The position numbers and the translations under genes are program-made. A DNA stretch of 7,335 bases from the NCBI GenBank assembly GCA_050014815.1, contig JBEKCP010000407.1:1-7335 (forward strand), written 5' to 3'. Positions 1-5,144 of the stretch are shown here, in pieces; position 1 is the first letter of the stretch; every line of letters begins with the position of its first letter. This DNA is from JBEKCP01 sp050014815. Its GTDB lineage: Bacteria > Planctomycetota > Planctomycetia > Pirellulales > Thermoguttaceae. The notes beneath the pieces were generated by a model. It did not search any database and was not told the DNA's origin. It saw only the letters and a program-made list of their open reading frames with translations.

Positions 1-154
1 AACGTGAAATTGCCTCCTCCAGCCGTATTGCCAACCGGCATCCCACGTCGGGCTGCGCGCCGCCCCCAGGCTCTCCCCAGGAACGCCGCCAGCAAGTGCC
101 GGCGGGAGAACCGAATGTTTACGCCGGGGCTTTCCGTCGCAAGGCTCCTCCAAC

Positions 155-254
155 CCCCGGCCTTCCTTTCTGCTCTTTGACGCCCACTTCGCTTCGCTCA
201 GGGACCTCCCCATTCCCGGACGCTCCGGCACGGTTCCAGAAAGGAAGGCCGGGG
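155..254. repeat. 18-bp perfect inverted repeat with 64-bp spacer
   Basis: Positions 155-172 (CCCCGGCCTTCCTTTCTG) are the exact reverse complement of positions 237-254. The spacer, 173-236, contains no coding signal. The right arm runs into a second small hairpin, GGGGC-TAC-GCCCC, at 251-263. An exact 18-bp match over this distance is unlikely by chance and suggests a mobile foldback unit (MITE- or REP-like) or a structured transcript. No flanking target-site duplication is obvious. Confidence 0.65.
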
Positions 255-281
255 CTACGCCCCAGCACCCCGTCCTCACTC

Positions 282-297
282 GCCCGCCGCGGCGGGC
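282..297. repeat. 16-bp perfect palindrome
   Basis: GCCCGCCGCGGCGGGC reads the same on both strands. It is built only from G and C, so chance is more plausible here than for a mixed-base palindrome. It sits 28 bp after the 18-bp inverted repeat and 10 bp before another hairpin, which makes it part of a structured cluster. Confidence 0.5.
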
Positions 298-306
298 TCG
301 CTCCGG

Positions 307-324
307 CTGGCCCTGTCGGGCCAG
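307..324. repeat. 7-bp hairpin with 4-nt loop
   Basis: CTGGCCC at 307-313 pairs with GGGCCAG at 318-324 around a TGTC loop. It is a compact, stable stem-loop. Neither strand has a T-run after it, so it is not a classical intrinsic terminator. It appears to belong to the same foldback cluster as the structures at 155-297. Confidence 0.5.
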
Positions 325-341
325 TGAAGTCGCCCCCCCAT

Positions 342-390
342 GTTTCTGTTGCTGTCCGTTGTTGCTGTTGGAAACAACGAAACCAGAAAC
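342..390. repeat. Nested hairpin in an A+T-richer patch
   Basis: Two concentric stems are visible. The outer one is GTTTCTG at 342-348 with CAGAAAC at 384-390. The inner one is CGTTGTT at 357-363 with AACAACG at 373-379, closing a 9-nt loop. The octamer GTTGCTGT also occurs twice, at 348-355 and 361-368. The composition is clearly less GC-rich than the flanks. It could be a structured RNA element or a recombination site; nothing in the sequence decides between these. Confidence 0.45.
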
Positions 391-524
391 CGGTACGGCA
401 ACAAGGGCTACAACCTGTCGGGCAAGTGGATAATCCGCCCGCCTGGGTCGATTTTACGGCCCCAGCGGATCGACGTTTCCCGCGAGCGGGCGGAGTTCGC
501 CGGCCTCCGCAAGCGCCGCCGATA

Positions 525-549
525 GTTCCGGACCGGGTGGCCCCGGAAC
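525..549 (-). terminator. Candidate stem-loop downstream of the PIN-like gene
   Basis: GTTCCGG at 525-531 pairs with CCGGAAC at 543-549, starting 13 bp beyond the stop codon of the minus-strand PIN-like gene. There is no T-run on the minus strand after the stem, so intrinsic termination would be weak. The right arm is also part of a tandem duplication of CCGGAACG (543-550 and 551-558). Confidence 0.3.
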
Positions 550-562
550 GCCGGAACGTTAC

Positions 563-913
563 TCAAAACGGCAGGAAGACGGTCATTCCTTCCCATTCAT
601 CCTCGTGGCTGCACTCGGCGAGCAAGAGGATGGCGTCAATCGCTTGGCCGATGGGGACGCGCCGCGGCGCGACGACCACTCCCGGCATCGGCCTTCCCTC
701 CTCCACCCGCTGGCCTGCGACACCGGGAACCGTGGCGGCGTCGTGTGTCAGGAGCACGCGGCCGTGCTCGGCGGCCCATGCCAAGATCGCAGCATCCTCT
801 GCACCGCCAGGCCCGAGGTCTTGAACGCGCACAATGTCCAATTGGGCATTGCGACGGAGGAGCCCGCGCAAGATGTGATTATTGAAGTTCTCGTCGGCGA
901 TGAATCGAAGCAT
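563..913 (-). CDS. DUF5615 family PIN-like protein, putative toxin
   Basis: The 116-residue product matches the DUF5615 PIN-like fold. It opens with the typical RFIADEN segment (D7, E8, N9), has an acidic residue near the middle (D40, in an E-D-A-A-I-L-A-W helix) and then the strand R-V-L-L-T-H-D with T56 and D58. These acidic positions correspond to the metal-binding site of PIN-domain RNases. Members are predicted toxins that cleave RNA, and they are commonly encoded next to DUF433 proteins, as here. The ATG lies 6 bp after the stop of the DUF433 gene, with no strong Shine-Dalgarno sequence of its own, so translation is probably coupled to the upstream gene. The length is normal for the family and all the usual motifs are present, so the gene looks intact. 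RNase activity and toxicity are inferred from the family. Confidence 0.9.
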   Translation of the reverse strand: MLRFIADENFNNHILRGLLRRNAQLDIVRVQDLGPGGAEDAAILAWAAEHGRVLLTHDAATVPGVAGQRVEEGRPMPGVVVAPRRVPIGQAIDAILLLAECSHEDEWEGMTVFLPF

Positions 914-919
914 GGCGTC

Positions 920-1258
920 TCAGGAATCGGACTTCGGCGCGCGCCGTGCCAACAGCCTGTCGCGGAGCCCCTCTTGAGGAAACCTCGCGTCATGCTTCCT
1001 CCGCACGGCGTCTGCCCGTTGCCGCTCCTGGGCCAGATAGCCCTCGACCTCGTTTCGATGACGCAGATAGAAGCCGATAACGGCAAAAACGTCAGGCAAC
1101 GATACCGACGGATACTGATCCGCGATCGTCTCGGGCGGTTCGCCCTGCTGGTATGCGGTGACGATCGTATCCAGGGTGACCCGCGTGCCGCCTACGCGAA
1201 TAACGCCATCCTCGCCCTGCTCCAGCGGCACTCGTTCTGCCTCGATAAGAAGCGACAT
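920..1258 (-). CDS. DUF433 family protein, putative antitoxin
   Basis: This 112-residue protein carries the DUF433 signature. I-R-V-G-G-T-R-V-T-L-D lies at about residues 20-30, followed by A-Y-Q-Q-G-E-P-P-E-T-I-A at 35-46 (a helix-turn-helix-like segment), Y-P at 49-50, and the helix V-F-A-V-I-G-F-Y-L at 57-65. A basic, Arg-rich tail follows. DUF433 proteins pair with DUF5615 PIN-like proteins and are thought to act as antitoxins and DNA-binding autorepressors. I chose the ATG at 1256-1258 because a GGAG ribosome binding site (1267-1270) lies 8 nt upstream. The longer in-frame start at 1324 would overlap the likely promoter -10 element, and the extra 22 residues do not resemble the family. 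The gene is first in the two-gene unit and leads directly into the PIN-like gene. Confidence 0.88.
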   Translation of the reverse strand: MSLLIEAERVPLEQGEDGVIRVGGTRVTLDTIVTAYQQGEPPETIADQYPSVSLPDVFAVIGFYLRHRNEVEGYLAQERQRADAVRRKHDARFPQEGLRDRLLARRAPKSDS

Positions 1259-1266
1259 GCGAGCAA

Positions 1267-1279
1267 CTCCATCATTGAT
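1267..1279 (-). promoter_or_regulatory. Ribosome binding site and small palindrome before the DUF433 gene
   Basis: On the minus strand GGAG (1267-1270) precedes the DUF433 ATG by 8 nt. Directly upstream is the odd palindrome ATCA-T-TGAT (1271-1279). It lies between the candidate promoter and the start codon, where an autorepressing antitoxin would bind. The operator role is inferred from position only. Confidence 0.4.
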
Positions 1280-1314
1280 TAACGGGCCTTCAAATGTGGA
1301 TCGCCATGTACTCC

Positions 1315-1323
1315 ATTCTACCA
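1315..1323 (-). promoter_or_regulatory. Extended -10 promoter candidate for the toxin-antitoxin unit
   Basis: The minus strand reads TGGTAGAAT here: an extended -10 (TG, one base, then TAGAAT, one mismatch from TATAAT). No convincing -35 hexamer is visible, as is usual for extended -10 promoters. Transcription would begin near 1308, giving a leader of about 50 nt before the DUF433 ATG at 1258. This assumes that the major sigma factor has conventional specificity. Confidence 0.45.
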
Positions 1324-1406
1324 TCCGCTAGGGTGAGCGACTAGGCACCTTTTACAGTGGAGAAGCGCCCGTGGTGAAGGCAGCGCGTTGGCTGGGAAGG
1401 ATTTCA

Positions 1407-1438
1407 CGCAAAGGCGCCAAGGCGCAAGGACGCAAAGG
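1407..1438. repeat. Four tandem 8-bp units
   Basis: The 32 bp divide into CGCAAAGG, CGCCAAGG, CGCAAGGA and CGCAAAGG without gaps. A purine-rich run of G and A follows to about 1456. From general experience, similar motifs made of CGCAAAGG-like units occur in intergenic regions of many environmental bacteria, but I cannot check copy number here. There is no open frame through the repeat that would make sense as a gene. Confidence 0.6.
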
Positions 1439-1470
1439 GGAGGGGAAGGGGAGAGATGAGTGAGAGCGGG

Positions 1471-1494
1471 ATCGCGGGCTTATTGCCCCGCGAT
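1471..1494 (-). terminator. Hairpin at the end of the hydrogenase-subunit remnant
   Basis: ATCGCGGG at 1471-1478 pairs with CCCGCGAT at 1487-1494. The stop codon of the gene fragment (TAA on the minus strand, 1480-1482) lies in the loop. On the minus strand the stem is not followed by a T-run, so this is at best a weak intrinsic terminator. It could instead stabilise the 3' end of a transcript. Confidence 0.35.
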
Positions 1495-1653
1495 GCGGCC
1501 CAGAAGCGATAGCAGGCCGTGAAGGATGGTGAGGGGGTGCGGCGGACAGCCGGGGATGAACAGATCGACCGGCAAGAGCGTGGCCGCGCCGTTGTGGACC
1601 TCGGGGTGATCGATGTACGCCCCGCCGGAGATCGCGCAGGCCACATTATGCCC
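1480..1653 (-). pseudogene. C-terminal remnant of a NuoB/HycG-like 20-kDa subunit
   Basis: Reading the minus strand from 1653 to the TAA at 1480-1482 gives 57 residues that contain A-C-A-I-S-G-G, then D-H-P-E-V-H-N-G, L-P-V-D-L-F-I-P-G-C-P-P-H-P and a closing helix I-L-H-G-L-L-S-L-L-G-R. This is the C-terminal third of the family that includes NuoB of complex I and the small subunits of membrane-bound group 4 [NiFe] hydrogenases. The GxCAxSGG-like and PGCPPxP segments carry two of the cysteines that bind its [4Fe-4S] cluster. The N-terminal part with the other cysteines is absent. The fragment starts directly after the TGA of the caspase gene (1654-1656) and in the same frame, so it has no start of its own except a possible internal GTG. 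I read it as a truncated remnant left by a rearrangement. Whether the last residues of the caspase frame (around M-P-Q-F-K-I) also derive from it is unclear, because the related motif M-P-E-P-K-W precedes this region in intact family members. Confidence 0.8.
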
Positions 1654-4600
1654 TCAGTGGACCGTCGCCCGGGTGATCTTGAACTGGGGCATCCTCGGCG
1701 CGGCACAGACGGGGGTTTGCCGCTGGTCGGTCAGGGTCCGCACCACGTGATCGACGTAACAGGCGATGTCGTAAGGGCTCGATACGTAGCCGGTGCGGAA
1801 CAGATCGGCGCGGCCCTCCAGCCCGTCCACCAGCGCCTTGGTAAACGCCCCGCCGCTCCACGCGGGGGCCTCCAACGATTGCTGCTGGCCGGTCGAGGAG
1901 GTGATCACGATGGCGCCGCAATCATTGCGGCCGAGCTTCAAGGCCAGGTCGTTGACGTCGATCTTGACGCTTGCCGCCCGGCACGCGTCGAGGAAGACCA
2001 TCACCTTTCCAGGCGTGCGCCGGCAGAACTCTTTGAGCAGGGTGTCGCCGACGCACGTCGGACCGGGCCGCTCGGCGGATCCGTCGATGGGCAGGAGAAA
2101 GAACGACCCGGCCTCCCCGCTGAGCCCGTGCCCCGCAAAAAAGAAGACGGAGACGTCGTTCCAGGCGGCGGCCGTCTGGAGCCATTGGAGTCCCGCTTCG
2201 ATGTCGCGTTTCTTGGCCCGGCTCTCGACCAGCGTCTTGATTTCCACCTTGCCGAAGATCGGCGCGGCATTGCGGTCGAGGATGGAGGCGAAGGCCCGGG
2301 CGTCGGAGTGCCCGTAGCGGAGACGCAGGTTCCCGGGGTAGTCGGAGACGCCGACGCACAGGCAGCGGAGCGTGGGCTTGACCTGGACTTCCCCGGGACA
2401 AGTCAACTCGATCTCGTCGGTGGCGTAGCTTTTTTCGCCCTCCGCCTGCACGGCGATCTGGTGCTGGCCCGGCGTCAGCTCGATCAGCCAGTCCTCTCTT
2501 CGCTTGCGGCCGGCCGGATCGTCTGGGGGAAAGACGCGGCTCTCTCCGTACGGACGGCCGTCCAACAGGAGTTGCATGGCCACCAGAGGATGATCGTCTT
2601 TCGACTCGGCGGTGGCGGCGATGCGGACCCGCGTGGCGTGCTCCAGGTGGCGCTCCTCGACCAGGACGGTCTTGACGGCCGGGGGGCGGATTTCGTTCAC
2701 GTCGGCCGGTGGTTGCCGTCCCGGCTGCACGGCCGCGCTCAGGCTCCCGGTGGCCAGCAGCGACCGGATCAGGTCGGGGCGATAGAAGACCTTGCTGAAC
2801 TTGTCGGCCGAAAAGAACGACGGCGCCTGCCGCAGATCCTCGCTGTTGACCTGCCATCCGATCAACTGCTCGCCGCCGGCCGAGCAGGCATAATAGCCCG
2901 AGGGCGTCCACGCGATCCAGTCTCGATCGGTGGCGTACAGGCCGAGCAGCTCGTGCCAGCCCCCCACCAGGTTGAACGGCGGAAGCTCGGCGCCCTGCCG
3001 GCTGGTGCAGAAAGAGACCTGGGCGTACCAGGGAAGCTGTGCAAGCCGGGCCAAGATCTCCCCGGCCTGTGTTTCCGAGCGGGCGGTCTGGCCATCGAGC
3101 CACAATATCTTGGTGACAATGTCGCCCGCACGGACCTGCTGCTGGCCCAGCGGGCCGAACTCGTCGATGGCGGCCACGACAACCCGGCCGTTCTGCTCGG
3201 CGAGTTCCGCGCCCCAGCGGCGGCGGATCGCCGAGGGGCCGTACAGGTCCCGGAGCGGCCAGCAGCGGATGGTCCCGTCCCGCGATCCGGAAACCAGGAT
3301 CCGCCCGTCGCCCGAGACAGCCAGCGCGCTGACAAGGTCGTAGTGCCCGCGGAAATAGCGCAACAGGGGGCACGCTCCCGCCTCGGGCAGGCCGTACACA
3401 TACACGCCGCACTGGATGTTGGTGCCGACGGCGATGGCCAGCGGAGCGCCGTCGGGGCCGGAGACCCAGCAGAAACTCTGGATGATGCCCTGACGCTCGC
3501 GGTCCACTTGCAGGATGCCCATGCTCGCACCGGCGGCAAAGAGCGCCAGCCCGTTGTTCTTCCGGTCGGCGACCGCCTGCCAATCTCCGCAAGTCGCGGG
3601 GGCCTGCGGCACGGGAGGGGCCCAGGGACCGACTTCGAGCTTCTGGGGATCGAAGACGCGTCCCTTGGCCGTCCCGACCGGCTCGGGCAGGGTTCCGAAG
3701 ACCAGGCGGTATTTTCCGTTCGTGCCGACGACGCCGACGGCCGTCGCCTGGGGGCCTCCGGCGATCCGCAGAGGGGCGGCGGCCTGCACGGGGGCCGCCG
3801 GATCGTCCAGCGGCTCCACCAGCACGTCGTGGCCCAGAGCACCGACGTACGCCAACTTCCGCCCGTCCAGACTAACGGCACAGGTGTACACGGGCTCCGA
3901 AAGGCTGCGCTTGCAACGGAGTTGCCCGGTGGCGACGTCCCATATTTGCAGCTCGCTGCCCGTGCGACTCCCGCCGGGGGCGGCAGTCGCAGGATTCTCG
4001 CCGGCGGCAGTTCCGGCCACGAGGATGTTGCCAGAGGGAGAAAATGCCAGCGAGACGACCGGCAGCGACGTCGGCAGCCGTTTGGCACTGGTGGTCCGCA
4101 CGTCCCACACCAGGAGTTGCCGGGCTTGATCCGCGGAGGCCACGCAGCGGCCGTCCGGCGTGCAGGCCAGGGCGGTGACAACCCCGTAGTGCGGGGTCGG
4201 CAGGGTACGGTCGCCTTGGCCGCTAATGCCGTACAGGCGAACCCGCCAGGTCATCGACTTCCCGTCTTGGGACGGACCGGTATAGACGGGCGCGGCGACG
4301 TACTGGTCGCCGGCCGCAGCGACGGGGCGCAACCGCAGGCTCGCGGCGATTGCGCGGGCAACCGCCGGGCCGTGGCTGTCGGCGTCCGCCGCCGCGAGCG
4401 TCCGCGGCTTGCCGCCATCTGCCGGCCACAGCACCAGCCGCCCCGAGCGGTCCATGGAGGCCAACGCGCCGGCCGATCCCGCGAAGGTCAAGGACATGAT
4501 TGTCTCCCGGTGCTCCTCCCGAACACGAACCGCCGCCGGACGGGCGGGGTCCAGCACGGCGACGTCTCCCAGGGTGCCGCGAGCGCCGTAGCCGCCCAGG

Positions 4601-4974
4601 GCCAACTCGCCCGTCTTGGGGCAGATCGCCATCGCGTAGATGCTCCCCCGTTGTCCGCGGCCGATGCTCCAACGGAGCGTTCGCTCCTCGGCCCAAATGT
4701 GGCCCGTCAGCACGGCCTGGGCGGCTTGGTCTCCGGCCGCCGCCAAGCGATCGGGCAATCGCCAGACGTGTACCGCCTTGTCCAAGCCGGCAGTGAACAG
4801 GAGCCTGGAATCGGCTGAAAAGGCCATGGTCAATACGGGGGCGGTGTGGCCGGCGATATTCAGGCACAACTGCGGCCGCTGCGCGGGCTGTTGGGCCCGG
4901 GCGCCGCACGCGATGGCCAGCAGGGCCCCGAGCCACAGGGTCCCCGAGGGCACCCGGAGGGTACCCGGTCCCAT
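1654..4974 (-). CDS. Exported WD40 repeat protein with C-terminal caspase-like domain
   Basis: The product has 1106 residues from the chosen start. Residues 1-27 form a signal peptide: R7, a hydrophobic core from L13 to C23, and a probable cleavage after A-R-A. WD40 repeats follow at about 41-72, 156-183, 262-290, 303-345 and 544-572, each ending in a typical Trp-containing strand, with degenerate blades between them. A PDZ-like segment (583-655), a W-T-P-S-G-Y-Y motif with G-G-E-Q-L-I-G-W-Q-V-N (689-710) and an Ig-like segment (about 762-858) lead to the caspase-fold domain (868-1090). That domain has F-F-F-A-G-H-G with the catalytic His at 949 and F-L-D-A-C-R with the catalytic Cys at 998, so it is probably an active cysteine peptidase of the C14 type. 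Such proteins are frequent in planctomycetes; their substrates are unknown. The WD40 part probably binds partners outside the cytoplasm. An ATG at 5049 would add 25 residues before the signal peptide, so I prefer 4974. That start lies inside a repeat element. Confidence 0.88.
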   Translation of the reverse strand: MGPGTLRVPSGTLWLGALLAIACGARAQQPAQRPQLCLNIAGHTAPVLTMAFSADSRLLFTAGLDKAVHVWRLPDRLAAAGDQAAQAVLTGHIWAEERTLRWSIGRGQRGSIYAMAICPKTGELALGGYGARGTLGDVAVLDPARPAAVRVREEHRETIMSLTFAGSAGALASMDRSGRLVLWPADGGKPRTLAAADADSHGPAVARAIAASLRLRPVAAAGDQYVAAPVYTGPSQDGKSMTWRVRLYGISGQGDRTLPTPHYGVVTALACTPDGRCVASADQARQLLVWDVRTTSAKRLPTSLPVVSLAFSPSGNILVAGTAAGENPATAAPGGSRTGSELQIWDVATGQLRCKRSLSEPVYTCAVSLDGRKLAYVGALGHDVLVEPLDDPAAPVQAAAPLRIAGGPQATAVGVVGTNGKYRLVFGTLPEPVGTAKGRVFDPQKLEVGPWAPPVPQAPATCGDWQAVADRKNNGLALFAAGASMGILQVDRERQGIIQSFCWVSGPDGAPLAIAVGTNIQCGVYVYGLPEAGACPLLRYFRGHYDLVSALAVSGDGRILVSGSRDGTIRCWPLRDLYGPSAIRRRWGAELAEQNGRVVVAAIDEFGPLGQQQVRAGDIVTKILWLDGQTARSETQAGEILARLAQLPWYAQVSFCTSRQGAELPPFNLVGGWHELLGLYATDRDWIAWTPSGYYACSAGGEQLIGWQVNSEDLRQAPSFFSADKFSKVFYRPDLIRSLLATGSLSAAVQPGRQPPADVNEIRPPAVKTVLVEERHLEHATRVRIAATAESKDDHPLVAMQLLLDGRPYGESRVFPPDDPAGRKRREDWLIELTPGQHQIAVQAEGEKSYATDEIELTCPGEVQVKPTLRCLCVGVSDYPGNLRLRYGHSDARAFASILDRNAAPIFGKVEIKTLVESRAKKRDIEAGLQWLQTAAAWNDVSVFFFAGHGLSGEAGSFFLLPIDGSAERPGPTCVGDTLLKEFCRRTPGKVMVFLDACRAASVKIDVNDLALKLGRNDCGAIVITSSTGQQQSLEAPAWSGGAFTKALVDGLEGRADLFRTGYVSSPYDIACYVDHVVRTLTDQRQTPVCAAPRMPQFKITRATVH

Positions 4975-5021
4975 TTTCGTCGCCCCGCTGCGCGTGGCGG
5001 GCGAAAATCGGGACAGTCCCC
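4936..5021 (-). repeat. Palindromic repeat element spanning the caspase gene start
   Basis: Three parts adjoin. First, three imperfect 10-11-bp units on the minus strand: GGGTACCCTCC (4956-4966), GGGTGCCCTCG (4945-4955) and GGGGACCCTG (4936-4945). Second, a foldback in which GTCCCATTTTCG (4968-4979) pairs with CGAAAAT-c-GGGAC (5002-5014) with one bulged base. Third, the odd palindrome GGGAC-A-GTCCC (5010-5020). The element covers the start codon at 4972-4974 and the first codons of the signal peptide. It resembles intergenic mobile palindromic units; copy number elsewhere in the genome cannot be judged from this window. Confidence 0.6.
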
Positions 5022-5056
5022 TGCGACCTTCCGGCATCAACTTGTGCATATCCCAG

Positions 5057-5065
5057 ATTGTATCA
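5057..5065 (-). promoter_or_regulatory. Extended -10 promoter candidate for the caspase gene
   Basis: The minus strand reads TGATACAAT: TG, one base, then TACAAT, one mismatch from the consensus hexamer. No good -35 is present at the proper distance. A transcript from here would begin near 5050, giving a leader of about 75 nt that contains the palindromic repeat. This makes the ATG at 5049 unlikely as the main start and agrees with a start at 4974. The promoter lies in the gap between the BBP7 gene and the caspase gene, so the two need not form one operon. Confidence 0.4.
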
Positions 5066-5144
5066 GACGTGGCATCAAGCGCGGAGCAGGCCGGGAAGGC
5101 AGTAGGCCATGTGGGCGGCAGCTTTTGGGCGGCACGATCCCGCG

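Larger units (their letters stand above)
1..562. other. Non-coding stretch rich in foldback sequences
   Basis: I see no gene I can support in this stretch. Open frames exist on both strands, but their translations are rich in Pro, Arg and Ser, lack recognisable motifs and look like GC-rich background. What stands out is the number of self-complementary segments: 86-105 (two 9-base arms, one mismatch, 2-nt loop), 155-254, 282-297, 307-324, 342-390 and 525-549. A GGAGG-like purine run on the minus strand at about 14-21 points toward the left edge and could be the ribosome binding site of a leftward gene starting just outside, but the spacing would be long. Confidence 0.6.

Noticed and set aside
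1..562. CRISPR array or integron attC sites
   Set aside because: The repeats are inverted and unequal rather than regularly spaced direct repeats, and no cas or integrase gene is present.
408..596. 62-codon minus-strand frame downstream of the PIN-like gene
   Set aside because: Arginine-rich with no recognisable motif, and it overlaps the end of the PIN-like gene in another frame. I could not support it as a gene or a remnant.
96..824. 242-codon plus-strand frame at the left end
   Set aside because: Proline-, serine- and arginine-rich translation that crosses several foldback structures and overlaps the PIN-like gene antisense; no domain recognised.
605..1282. 225-codon plus-strand frame across the toxin-antitoxin module
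   Set aside because: Antisense to two well-supported small genes, with no motif and no ribosome binding site.
1322..1324. Longer start for the DUF433 gene
   Set aside because: It would place the start codon within or upstream of the promoter -10 element and add residues unlike the family; the ATG at 1256-1258 has a good ribosome binding site.
1404..1706. 100-codon minus-strand frame over the hydrogenase-subunit remnant
   Set aside because: Reads the remnant out of frame; the adjacent frame carries the diagnostic cysteine motifs.
1922..3592. 556-codon minus-strand frame inside the caspase gene
   Set aside because: Arg/Gly/Pro-rich out-of-frame reading of the same strand; the caspase frame contains the recognisable WD40 and peptidase motifs.
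1519..4818. Very long open frame (1099 codons) on the plus strand
   Set aside because: It is antisense to the WD40-caspase gene, whose domains are clear. Its translation has no motifs and has the composition expected of a mirror frame in GC-rich coding DNA.
5113..5134. Direct repeat GGGCGGCA (two copies, 14 bp apart) after the BBP7 gene
   Set aside because: Short and G+C-only; expected by chance in this composition.
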